This document shows, one piece after another, positions 26,696 through 34,192 of a stretch of DNA of 64,000 bases. The notes under the pieces are model-generated. The model made no database searches and was not told the DNA's origin. It worked only from the letters and a program-made list of their open reading frames with translations. The DNA is taken from the NCBI RefSeq assembly GCF_016917755.1, contig NZ_CP070326.1, forward strand, positions 9,176,001 to 9,240,000, in the 5' to 3' direction. The translations under genes and the position numbers were made by a program. Positions within the stretch are counted from its first letter, which is position 1. Each line of letters begins with the position of its first letter. The DNA is from Streptomyces noursei (GTDB lineage: Bacteria; Actinomycetota; Actinomycetes; Streptomycetales; Streptomycetaceae).

Positions 26696-26763
26696 CGACC
26701 ACCGCCGGACACCGGGAGCTCCCCCTCACGCGGCGGCACCGCGCGCCTACGGAGACCGTGGCC

Positions 26764-26835
26764 GTGGGTCCCGTGCGTCCTGTGGGCCCCATGGGCCCTG
26801 TCAGCCACATGGACCTCATGGACCCCGCGGGCGTG
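26764..26835 (+). repeat. Degenerate 9-base tandem repeat in a 306-base intergenic region
   Basis: Eight consecutive 9-mers (for example GTGGGTCCC, GTGCGTCCT, GTGGGCCCC, ATGGGCCCT, ATGGACCTC, ATGGACCCC), consensus RTGNGYCCY. They occupy the gap 26696-27001 between the regulator and the BKACE gene. Read in one frame they give a Gly-Pro-Val/Met pattern, but no start, ribosome site or domain supports a gene. A very similar tract lies at 32223-32276. The rest of this gap holds nothing recognisable except the ribosome site GAAGGA at 26991-26996. Confidence 0.6.
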
Positions 26836-27001
26836 ACGAACCCCCGTGCCGTGTGCCGCCCTGGGGGCCGCGCCGGGCGCCCGGCGCCCTGTGCCCGGAA
26901 GAGCAGAGCCACGCACCAGCCGACGGCCGACCAGCTCACCGCCCCTGCCCGAGTGCGCCCCTCCCCCTCACCCCCGCACACCCTCCGACCGAAGGAATCC
27001 C

Positions 27002-27898
27002 ATGACCACGCCCACCAACGAGGTCATCATCACCTGCGCCCTCACCGGCGCCGGCGACACCGTCCGCCGCTCCCCGCACGTCCCCGTGACGCCCGAGCAG
27101 ATCGCGACGTCCGCCGTCGAGGCGGCCGCCGCCGGTGCCGCGGTGGTGCACATCCACGTACGCGACCCCGAGACCGGCGACCCGTCCCGCGACCCGCGCC
27201 TCTACGCCGAGGTCGTCGACCGCATCAAGCAGACCGGCACCGACGTCGTCATCAACCTCACCGCCGGCATGGGCGGCGACCTGGTCATCGACCCGGAACG
27301 CCCGCTCACCCGGCTGCCCGGCACCGACCTGGTCGGCGGCCTGGAACGGCTCCCGCACGTCGAGGACCTGCTCCCCGACATCTGCACCCTGGACTGCGGC
27401 TCCCTCAACTTCGGCGACGGCTCGACGCTCTATGTCTCCACGCCCGACATGCTGCGCGCGGGCGCCACGCGGATCCAGGAGCTCGGCGTGCGGCCGGAGT
27501 TGGAGATCTTCGACACCGGCCAGCTGTGGTTCGCCAAGCAGCTGCTCGCCGAGGGGCTGCTGGACGACCCCACCGTCTTCCAGCTCTGCATGGGGATCCC
27601 GTGGGGCGCCCCGGCCGACCCGGGGGTGCTCCAGTCGATGGTGAACATGCTGCCCGAGGGCGCCCAGTGGGCCAGTTTCGCGCTCGGCCGGATGCAGATG
27701 CCGTGGGTCGCCCAGTCGATCCTGCTCGGCGGCAACGTCCGCGTCGGGCTGGAGGACAACCTCTACCTCAGCCGTGGTGTCAAGGCCACCAACGCCCAAC
27801 TCGTCGAACGCGCCGTCCAGATCACCGAACTTCTCGGCGCCACCGTGGCCACTCCGGACCAGGCCCGCGCCCGCCTGGGCCTGAAGCCGCGCACCTGA
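27002..27898 (+). CDS. BKACE-family beta-keto acid cleavage enzyme (DUF849), probably dehydrocarnitine-cleaving
   Basis: 298 aa zinc-dependent TIM-barrel enzyme. Family motifs: NEVIITCALTGAGDT at the N-terminus, the zinc ligands in VVHIHVRDPETG (HxH near residues 51-53), VINLTAGMGG, GSLNFG and GNVRVGLEDNLYLSRGV near the C-terminus. BKACE enzymes transfer the acyl part of a beta-keto acid from acetyl-CoA to give acetoacetate and a new CoA ester. Adjacency to a carnitine dehydrogenase-thioesterase fusion points to dehydrocarnitine cleavage to betainyl-CoA and acetoacetate. GAAGGA precedes the ATG at 27002. Confidence 0.9.
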   Translation: MTTPTNEVIITCALTGAGDTVRRSPHVPVTPEQIATSAVEAAAAGAAVVHIHVRDPETGDPSRDPRLYAEVVDRIKQTGTDVVINLTAGMGGDLVIDPERPLTRLPGTDLVGGLERLPHVEDLLPDICTLDCGSLNFGDGSTLYVSTPDMLRAGATRIQELGVRPELEIFDTGQLWFAKQLLAEGLLDDPTVFQLCMGIPWGAPADPGVLQSMVNMLPEGAQWASFALGRMQMPWVAQSILLGGNVRVGLEDNLYLSRGVKATNAQLVERAVQITELLGATVATPDQARARLGLKPRT

Positions 27899-27953
27899 GC
27901 CGCTGCCGCGTCCACGCCCAGCCCCCCTTCCCACCCCCAGGAGGCAGCGCCCC

Positions 27954-29435
27954 ATGCCCTTCACCCCCTCCACCACCCCCGAGTCCGCGCGCCGCGTGGC
28001 CTGCATCGGCGCCGGCGTCATAGGCGGCGGCTGGGTGGCCCACTTCCTCGCCCGCGGCTACGACGTCACCGCCTGGGACCCCGCCGAGGACGCCGAGGAG
28101 AAGCTCCGCCGCCTGGTGTCCGCCGCCTGGCCCGCCCTGGAACAGCTGGGCCTCGCCGACGGCGCCTCCCCGGACCGGCTGACGGTCGCCCCGACCCTCG
28201 CCGCGGCCGTCGCCGACGCCGACTTCGTCCAGGAAAGCGCCCCGGAGAAGCTGGAGTTGAAGCGCTCGCTCCTCGCCGAGCTCGACGCCGCCACGCCGCC
28301 CGGTGTGGTCATCGCCTCCTCCACCTCCGGCTACCCGATGACCGACATGCAGACCACGGCGACCGACCCGTCCCGCCTGGTCGTCGGCCACCCCTTCAAC
28401 CCGCCGTACCTGATCCCGCTCGTCGAGGTCGTCGGCGGTACGCACACCGACCCGGCGGCCGTGGCGTGGGCGTCCCGCTTCTACGACCTCGCCGGCAAGT
28501 CGGTCATCACCATGGACCGCGAGCTCCCCGGCTTCATCGCCAACCGCCTCCAGGAAGCGCTGTGGCGCGAGGCGCTGCACATGGTGGCCAACGGCGAGGC
28601 CACGGTCGAGGACATCGACGCCTCGATCACCGAAGGCCCGGGCCTGCGCTGGGCGTTCATGGGCCCCTGTCTGACGTTCGCGCTGGCCGGCGGCGAGGGC
28701 GGCATGGCCCATATGCTCGACCACTTCGGCCCCTCCCTGAAGTCCCCCTGGACCCGCCTGGAGGCCCCCGAACTGGACCGCGCGCTCCGCGACGCCATGG
28801 TCGAGGGCTGCGCGACCGCGGCCGGCGACCGCAGCTACGCCGACCTGGTGGCCGAACGCGACCAAGGCGTCATCAACGTCCTCCGCGCCACCGGCCGCCT
28901 CCCCCACCCACCACAGCCCGCCCACCCCACGGCCTCCGCGCGCCTCCCCCGCCCCCGCCCCCTCTCCCCGATCCCCCTCTTCCGCCAGGTCGTCCAGGAG
29001 GACTGGATCGACTACAACGGCCACCTCAGCGAGGCGTACTACGTCCTGGTCTTCGGCTTCGCGACCGACGCCCTGATGGACGCGTCCGGCCTCGGCGCCG
29101 ACTACCGCGCACGCACCGGCCGCTCCCTCTACACCGTCGAGGCGCACGTCCGCTATCTCGACGAGGTCCCCCGCGGCAGTCAACTGGCCGTCCGCACCAC
29201 GGTGCTGGGCGTGGCCGCCAAGAAGCTCCGCGTCCTCCACGAGATGTACCGCTGCGATCCCGCCGGCGAGCCCAGCGGTGATCCCGTGGCGACCGAGGAG
29301 CTCTTCACCCTCCACGTCGACCAGCGCCAGGGCTGCGCCGTCCCGTTCCCCCACGCCACCCGCGACCTGCTCGCCGCCGCCGGCGCGCCGGCGCCGGAGT
29401 GGGCCGGCCACGGGATCCGCCCGGTCGACGCCTGA
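27954..29435 (+). CDS. L-carnitine dehydrogenase fused to betainyl-CoA thioesterase
   Basis: 493 aa bifunctional enzyme. Residues about 12-310 are a 3-hydroxyacyl-CoA-dehydrogenase-type NAD domain (Rossmann motif IGAGVIGGGWVAHFLARG; VQESAPEKLELKRSLL; VGHPFNPPYLIPLVEVVGG), as in L-carnitine 3-dehydrogenase. A Pro-rich linker (about 313-340) leads to a hotdog thioesterase domain (345-493) with EDWIDYNGHLSEAYY. Together with the BKACE gene this converts carnitine to dehydrocarnitine, then betainyl-CoA, then glycine betaine. AGGAGG lies 9-10 nt before the ATG, 55 bases after the BKACE stop. Confidence 0.9.
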   Translation: MPFTPSTTPESARRVACIGAGVIGGGWVAHFLARGYDVTAWDPAEDAEEKLRRLVSAAWPALEQLGLADGASPDRLTVAPTLAAAVADADFVQESAPEKLELKRSLLAELDAATPPGVVIASSTSGYPMTDMQTTATDPSRLVVGHPFNPPYLIPLVEVVGGTHTDPAAVAWASRFYDLAGKSVITMDRELPGFIANRLQEALWREALHMVANGEATVEDIDASITEGPGLRWAFMGPCLTFALAGGEGGMAHMLDHFGPSLKSPWTRLEAPELDRALRDAMVEGCATAAGDRSYADLVAERDQGVINVLRATGRLPHPPQPAHPTASARLPRPRPLSPIPLFRQVVQEDWIDYNGHLSEAYYVLVFGFATDALMDASGLGADYRARTGRSLYTVEAHVRYLDEVPRGSQLAVRTTVLGVAAKKLRVLHEMYRCDPAGEPSGDPVATEELFTLHVDQRQGCAVPFPHATRDLLAAAGAPAPEWAGHGIRPVDA

Positions 29436-29459
29436 CCGGGCGCTGCGCGGCGCGCCCGG
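29436..29459 (+). terminator. Hairpin after the carnitine operon
   Basis: CCGGGCGC (29436-29443) pairs with GCGCCCGG (29452-29459), 8-base loop, immediately after the stop codon of the dehydrogenase-thioesterase gene. Confidence 0.55.
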
Positions 29460-29515
29460 CCGGCGCCCCGAAAAGGGCATGCTCCGCGGACGTGGTTGTG
29501 CTCTGATCACCGATC

Positions 29516-30370
29516 ATGCACCCCATGCGAACGCCTCTCCCCGATACCTCCGATCTGCCGGCCAGGATGGAACAGAACCTGGCCGAGCACGCCTGCCATC
29601 TGCACCGGAGCCTGGCCGGCGCGACCGTCACCGAGACCACCGATCTCCTGGTCGCCGACAGCGGCCTCGACGACGACACCTTCAACGTCGTCGCCGCGGC
29701 CCGCTTCGCCCCCGGCGCCGCCCCCGCACGGATCTCCGCGACCGTGCGGGCGGTGGCCGGGATCGGCCGCCCCTTCTCCTGGTGGGTGGGCCCGGCCTCG
29801 ATACCGACGGACCTGACCACGCTGCTGTCGGCCGCCGGCCTCGCCCCGTCCGCCCACGAAACGGCCATGTGGGCCGCGCTCGACGGCACCCTCCCTTCGC
29901 CCTCGGCCGATCTGCTCGACATCCAGCCGGTGACCACCCCCGCTCAGCTCTCGCACTACGCCACGGTCCTCGCCGCGAACTGGAACCCGCCCGCCGACAC
30001 CGTCCTCCGCTTCTACGACCGGGCCGCCCCACAGGCACTGGCCGCCGACTGTCCGGCCCGTTATCTCGTCGGCTACGCGGCGGGCCGTCCGGTCGCCTCG
30101 GCCGAGGTCTTCCACCACGCCGGCGTCGCCGGGATCTACAACATCTGCACCCTGGCCGAGCACCGCCGGCGCGGTTACGGCACCACCCTCACCCTGGCCG
30201 CACTGCACGCGGCCCGCGCCGCGGGCGCCGACGTCGCCGTCCTCCAGGCGTCCGCGGACGGCGAGCCGGTCTACCGCCGGCTGGGCTTCCGCCCGTGCGG
30301 CCGGTTCACCGAACACGCCCTTGCCCCCACGCCCACCGTGCGCAACACCCACCAGGCAGCGGGGAGCTGA
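29516..30370 (+). CDS. GNAT-family N-acetyltransferase
   Basis: 284 aa. The C-terminal GNAT domain has the acetyl-CoA loop in NICTLAEHRRRGYGTTLTLA (RRRGYG) and the final strand SADGEPVYRRLGFRPCG. The N-terminal 140 residues are a divergent, partly GNAT-like region, so this may be a tandem-GNAT protein with a degenerate first domain. Acceptor substrate unknown. The ATG at 29516 is used (a second ATG follows at 29525); no clear ribosome site is seen. It is convergent with the serine hydrolase gene. Confidence 0.82.
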   Translation: MHPMRTPLPDTSDLPARMEQNLAEHACHLHRSLAGATVTETTDLLVADSGLDDDTFNVVAAARFAPGAAPARISATVRAVAGIGRPFSWWVGPASIPTDLTTLLSAAGLAPSAHETAMWAALDGTLPSPSADLLDIQPVTTPAQLSHYATVLAANWNPPADTVLRFYDRAAPQALAADCPARYLVGYAAGRPVASAEVFHHAGVAGIYNICTLAEHRRRGYGTTLTLAALHAARAAGADVAVLQASADGEPVYRRLGFRPCGRFTEHALAPTPTVRNTHQAAGS

Positions 30371-30409
30371 GCAGCCCGCCTCCGCCGAAGCCCGTGCGCC
30401 GTTCCCGGC

Positions 30410-31702
30410 TCATCCCTTCGTGAGTGCCGCGGCCACGCGGAGTGTCATCTGGAGCTGTGTGGCGTCCCGGTGCGTGGGGTTGAACGAGAACACCGCGCGG
30501 CGCTGCTGGTCGCGGGTGGCCACCATGAAGGAGCCGTAGCCGTACCGCTCGCCGGTCTTGCCCCAGAACGTGACGCCGTTCATCGTGACGGTCTGCAGGC
30601 CGGCGCCGTAGCGGGCCGGGCTGCCGTCGATCATGCTCACGCCGGCGGGCAGGGTGCGCATGCGCTCCAGGAACGGCCGCGGCAGCAGCGTGCCGGAGAA
30701 CAGTGCGGTCAGGAAGCGGTCCAGGTCGCCGGTGGTCGATATCATCTCGCCCTCGCCCCAGGCGGCCGTCTGGTCGTAGTCGGTGATGTCGAGCAGGCTG
30801 CCGTCGGTCATCCGCAGATAGCCGTGGACGTGCGGGCCGTGGATGCGGATGTCCTTGCCGGGCACGGAGGTCTGCCGCAGGCCGAGCGGGCGCAGGATGC
30901 GGCTGGTGATCACTTCGCCGTAGCGGCGGCCGGTGAGCCGCTCGATGAGCAGGGCGAGGAGCACGTAGTTGATCCCGCGGTACTCCTGTTTGCTGCCGGG
31001 GGCGAACTTCATCGGGCCGGACGCGATCTGGGCCACCAGTTGCTCCGGGGTCCATCTGTCGTAGCGGTGGCGGGCGATGGCCTCGGGGGTGGAGAGGTCC
31101 GGTACGCCGGCACCGGATTCGTCGGGCAGGCCGCTGGTGTGGTTCAGCAGCTGGGTGGTGCTGAGGGAGGGGAAGGCGGACGGGAGGAGGCCGGGGAGGT
31201 AGCGCTGCACGGGTGCGTCGAGCACGAGCCGGTGTTCGGCGGCCAGTTGGAGGATCACCGTGGCGACGAACACCTTGGTGATGCTGCCGATGCGGAAGGT
31301 GTCGTGCTCGCGGACGGGCCGGCCGCTCGCCCGGTCGGCGACGCCGGCGGTGCCGTACCAGCTGCCGGCGGAGCCGGTGACGCGCAGCTGGGCGCCGGTG
31401 GCCTCGGGGTGGGCCAGATCGGAGATCGCGGTGCGCAGGGCCGTGACGTCCAGCGGCGGCAGCGGAGTGGGTGGGACGGGCGGGTGGGCGGGCGGCCGGG
31501 GCGCCGCCGCGGTGGCGGCGCGTGCCGGGCCGATGGCGGTGAGTGCCGCCGCGCCGGCCAGTGCCGCGCCGACGACCGCGCGCCGGGAGAGGCGCGTCGG
31601 ACCGGAGGGCGGGGAGGAGGGGTGCAGGGCCGGGCCAGGGCGGGCTGATGCCGCTGCGGAATGCGCGGGGAGGGTCGCGTCTGAAGCCATCTCTGAAGTC
31701 AT
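30410..31702 (-). CDS. Secreted serine hydrolase (class C beta-lactamase / D,D-peptidase fold)
   Basis: 430 aa. An Arg-Arg signal (LSRRAVVGAALAGAAALTA) ends near ARAATA, predicting Tat export. The catalytic motif S-x-x-K is GSITKVF; the second motif appears as EYRGINY, keeping Tyr but with Gly where YxN enzymes have Asn; the third motif is FWGKTG. It resembles secreted D-alanyl-D-alanine carboxypeptidases and esterases of this fold. The ATG at 31702 is chosen (31690 is also possible); the frame stays open to 31822 but that stretch holds no family sequence and overlaps the divergent promoter. Confidence 0.87.
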   Translation of the reverse strand: MTSEMASDATLPAHSAAASARPGPALHPSSPPSGPTRLSRRAVVGAALAGAAALTAIGPARAATAAAPRPPAHPPVPPTPLPPLDVTALRTAISDLAHPEATGAQLRVTGSAGSWYGTAGVADRASGRPVREHDTFRIGSITKVFVATVILQLAAEHRLVLDAPVQRYLPGLLPSAFPSLSTTQLLNHTSGLPDESGAGVPDLSTPEAIARHRYDRWTPEQLVAQIASGPMKFAPGSKQEYRGINYVLLALLIERLTGRRYGEVITSRILRPLGLRQTSVPGKDIRIHGPHVHGYLRMTDGSLLDITDYDQTAAWGEGEMISTTGDLDRFLTALFSGTLLPRPFLERMRTLPAGVSMIDGSPARYGAGLQTVTMNGVTFWGKTGERYGYGSFMVATRDQQRRAVFSFNPTHRDATQLQMTLRVAAALTKG

Positions 31703-31814
31703 GTCTGACACTGTGCCGATGGCGGGGCTCGCCGGCCTCAGGGATCTCCCTGAGGCCGTCCCGGATGCGACCCTGAGGGTGTACCCGTCCGACTCACGAA
31801 CGGAGATCAGGGTT

Positions 31815-32144
31815 ATGTCCACGCAAGGCCATCACATCGAGATCAAGCACGGCACCGAGCACGTCCGGGTGGTGGTGGAGGGGCAGTTGCTCGCCGAGAG
31901 CCGGCAGCCGCTGCTGCTCTTCGAGACCGGCTGCCCGGTGCGGTACTACCTGCCGCCGGAGGATGTGCGGATGGATCTGCTGACGCCTTCCACGACGCAT
32001 ACGGTGTGCCCGTTCAAGGGCACCGCCTCCTACTGGTCGCTCGAACAGGGCCCTGAGGATCTGGCCTGGGCCTACCCCGAGCCGCATGCCGAGGTCGCGG
32101 AGATCAAGGATCATCTCTGCTTCTACGAGGTGCAGTTGGGGTAG
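31815..32144 (+). CDS. DUF427 domain protein
   Basis: 109 aa, single DUF427 domain: HIEIKHGTEHVRVVVEGQ, FETGCPVRYYLPPEDVRMDL, CPFKGTASYWS, and a closing HLCFYEVQLG. Members are small cytoplasmic proteins of unknown function, widespread in actinobacteria. A GGAGATCAGGG stretch lies just before the ATG at 31815. Divergent from the serine hydrolase across 112 bases. Confidence 0.85.
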   Translation: MSTQGHHIEIKHGTEHVRVVVEGQLLAESRQPLLLFETGCPVRYYLPPEDVRMDLLTPSTTHTVCPFKGTASYWSLEQGPEDLAWAYPEPHAEVAEIKDHLCFYEVQLG

Positions 32145-32222
32145 CGGGCGGGCCGCGCGGGGGCGCCGGTGCCGCCCGTGCCGGACGGCCGGCTCGGCCC
32201 CGGTCGTCCGGGTCGCCCACCA

Positions 32223-32276
32223 CCCCGCGCGCCCCGTGCACCCCATACACCCCGCGCGTCCCGTGCGCCCCGTGAC
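32223..32276 (+). repeat. Six-unit 9-base tandem repeat upstream of the DUF309 gene
   Basis: Six consecutive 9-mers: CCCCGCGCG, CCCCGTGCA, CCCCATACA, CCCCGCGCG, TCCCGTGCG, CCCCGTGAC. Phase-shifted these are GTGCACCCC, ATACACCCC, GTGCGCCCC, close to the units at 26764-26835. It lies between two plus-strand genes, ending 33 bases before a start codon. Confidence 0.6.
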
Positions 32277-32309
32277 GACGCCGGTCCCCACGGGGCGCAC
32301 AATCGAAGG

Positions 32310-32861
32310 GTGAATGCCCCGGAGGACCATCGACAGCGCACCCGGTACGAGGAGGGCGGCGCCCCGGTGTCCCGCTCCCGTGATCGCGACGAGCAGGGGC
32401 GGGCACGCAATGCCCGCCCGCGGGACGGGCTGGGCCGGCCACTCCCCTACGGCGCTGCGGGTGTCGCCCGGCAGCCGGAGGGGGTGTCCCGCACGCCGGA
32501 CGAGTCGCTGGCGGAGGCGCAGCGGCTGTTGGACGCCGGGATGCCGTTCCATGCCCATGAGGTGCTGGAGGACGCCTGGAAGGCGGCTCCGGAGACCGAG
32601 CGGGAGCTGTGGCGGGGGCTGGCCCAGCTGGCGGTGGGGCTCACGCACGCGGCGCGCGGCAATGCCACGGGTGGTGCGGCGCTGCTGGGGCGGGGGGTGG
32701 CGGCCCTCGCTCCGTATGCCGAGGCCGCTCCGTACGGCATCGACGTCGGTGGGTTGTCGGCCTGGGCGCGTGGTCTGATCGACCGTGTGGCCGGTGCCCC
32801 GGAGGGCGGGCCGGCGGGGCCGGTCTCGGCAGCCGGGGCGGCTCCCCGGCTGCGCGGTTGA
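32310..32861 (+). CDS. DUF309 domain protein
   Basis: 183 aa. The N-terminus DRDEQGRARNARPRDGLGRP and the helical DUF309 core (LAEAQRLLDAGMPFHAHEVL, then EDAWKAAPETERELWRGLAQ, then LAVGLTHAARGNATGG) are characteristic; the HxHE(V/I)xE-like motif could bind metal. Function unknown, cytoplasmic. The start is the GTG at 32310; it is the only plausible one before the conserved region, and AAGG just upstream is a weak ribosome site. Convergent with the carboxypeptidase gene across a strong terminator. Confidence 0.85.
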   Translation: MNAPEDHRQRTRYEEGGAPVSRSRDRDEQGRARNARPRDGLGRPLPYGAAGVARQPEGVSRTPDESLAEAQRLLDAGMPFHAHEVLEDAWKAAPETERELWRGLAQLAVGLTHAARGNATGGAALLGRGVAALAPYAEAAPYGIDVGGLSAWARGLIDRVAGAPEGGPAGPVSAAGAAPRLRG

Positions 32862-32864
32862 GTA

Positions 32865-32896
32865 CCTGAGGGCCCGCGGTGCCGCGGGCCCTCAGG
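32865..32896. terminator. Bidirectional terminator
   Basis: Perfect 15-bp palindrome: CCTGAGGGCCCGCGG (32865-32879) and CCGCGGGCCCTCAGG (32882-32896), between the convergent DUF309 and D-Ala-D-Ala carboxypeptidase genes. Confidence 0.85.
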
Positions 32897-32932
32897 TCGG
32901 GTCGGTCGGGTTCCTGCCTGGTGGTCGGCGGG

Positions 32933-33901
32933 TCAGGAGTCCTCTCCGTCGTCGTCACCGGGGCCGCTCCGGCCTACCGGTTCGGAGCGCGCCACATGGT
33001 CGAAGCCCCAGTCCAGCAGTGCGCCGGCTTCCTTGTAGACGCCGTTGAGCTCACCCGACTGGGGGTTGAGCACGGTGGCGATCAGGGTGTGGCCGTTGCG
33101 GCGGGCGGCGGCGACGAGGGTGTTGCCGGCTTTGCTGGTGTAGCCGTTCTTGACGCCGATGATGCCGGGGTAGCGGGACAGGCCGTGCGAACCGACCAGT
33201 ATCCGGTTGGTGTTCTCGATCTGGACGGATCCGCCGCCGGCGGCCGGGAAGGCGACGCGGGGGGTGGAGCAGTAGCGGGCGAAGTCCTCGTTGGCGAGGC
33301 CGGCGCGGGCGAAGACGGTCAGGTCGTAGGCGGAGGACACCTGGCCGGGGGCGTCGTAGCCGTCGGGGGACTTGACCGTGGTGTCGCGGGCGCCGAGTCG
33401 GCGGGCGGTCTGTTGCATCTCCCGGGCGGTGGCCGACCAGCCGCCGTTCATGGCGGCGAGGACGTGCACCGCGTCGTTGCCGGAGCGCAGGAAGACGCCG
33501 TTCCACAGGTCGGCGACGGTGTAGCTCTGTCCTTGGCGGACGCCGACGAGGCTGCTGCCCGAGCCGAGGCCGGCGAGGTCGCCGGCGCTGACCTGGCGGA
33601 CCCGTTTGGCGGGGAACTTGGGCAGGACGGTGACGGCGAAGAGGGTTTTGAGGGTGCTGGCCGGGGCGAGTTTGCGGTGCGAGTTCTTGGAGGCCAGCAC
33701 TTTGCCGGTGTTGACGTCGGCGACCAGCCAGGCCAGGGCGCTGAGGCCGCCCGGCAGGTGGCGTGCGGGGGCCGCGGCCTGACGGGCCGTCGGTGCGGCG
33801 GCGGGTCGGGCGTCGGCCGGTATGGGGCTGAGGGACACACCGGCGGCGGCGATCATTGCCAGCGCACCGGCCTTCTTGGACACAAGCGCGTCGAATGCCA
33901 T
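32933..33901 (-). CDS. D-alanyl-D-alanine carboxypeptidase (S11 family)
   Basis: 322 aa penicillin-binding protein that trims peptidoglycan pentapeptides. A hydrophobic N-terminal segment (GALAMIAAAGVSLSPIPADA) is a likely signal peptide. Active-site motifs: S-x-x-K in APASTLKT, S-x-N in RSGND, and K-T-G appearing as VKNGYT (KNG variant, also seen in other actinobacterial members). There is no C-terminal amphipathic anchor; the tail is short and acidic (GPGDDDGEDS). The ATG at 33901 follows a TAGCGT element at 33913-33908, so a leaderless transcript is likely. Confidence 0.9.
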   Translation of the reverse strand: MAFDALVSKKAGALAMIAAAGVSLSPIPADARPAAAPTARQAAAPARHLPGGLSALAWLVADVNTGKVLASKNSHRKLAPASTLKTLFAVTVLPKFPAKRVRQVSAGDLAGLGSGSSLVGVRQGQSYTVADLWNGVFLRSGNDAVHVLAAMNGGWSATAREMQQTARRLGARDTTVKSPDGYDAPGQVSSAYDLTVFARAGLANEDFARYCSTPRVAFPAAGGGSVQIENTNRILVGSHGLSRYPGIIGVKNGYTSKAGNTLVAAARRNGHTLIATVLNPQSGELNGVYKEAGALLDWGFDHVARSEPVGRSGPGDDDGEDS

Positions 33902-33978
33902 GAGGTCACGCTAAGGAGGGTGCGCGGTGGGCGCAGCGCGGATGCGCCAGACGGGCCACGGGGCGGTGATGCGCCAGG

Positions 33979-34070
33979 GCGGGTCCGTGAGGTCCTGCCT
34001 GCCGTGCGGCGCGCGGTGCGCCCTCTCGCCGCACCAGGCGAACGACGGGACGTCGCGGACACGACCTAGG
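33979..34070 (-). repeat. Foldback (MITE-like) repeat, copy 1, degenerate
   Basis: About 92 bases matching the reverse complement of the element at 55728-55841. The shared part is clearest at 34038-34070 (GCGAACGACGGGAC, then GCGGACACG, then CCTAGG) and at 33985-34008 (GTCCG, GTCC, GCCTGCCGT). The centre is shorter and diverged, so the ends pair only imperfectly. It lies upstream of the carboxypeptidase gene and downstream of the P450 gene. Confidence 0.6.
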
Positions 34071-34092
34071 GATGTGCGCAGTCGCAAAGAGG

Positions 34093-34132
34093 GACCCGCC
34101 CGGTGCGACGGGGGATGCACACCGGGCGGGTC
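34093..34132 (-). terminator. Terminator of the P450 gene
   Basis: Perfect 13-bp stem GACCCGCCCGGTG (34093-34105) / CACCGGGCGGGTC (34120-34132) with a 14-base loop. On the minus strand it lies 60 nt past the P450 stop and is followed by CCCTCTTTGC, a partial U-tract. Confidence 0.75.
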
Positions 34133-34192
34133 ACAGCACTTTTCTACCTCATGACTGAACGGTTACGCATCAAAAACTTGTGCGTTCCCGGA

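Noticed and set aside
26764..26835. CRISPR-like or coding interpretation of the 9-base repeats
   Set aside because: Units are short, degenerate and without spacers; there is no start codon with ribosome site giving a protein.
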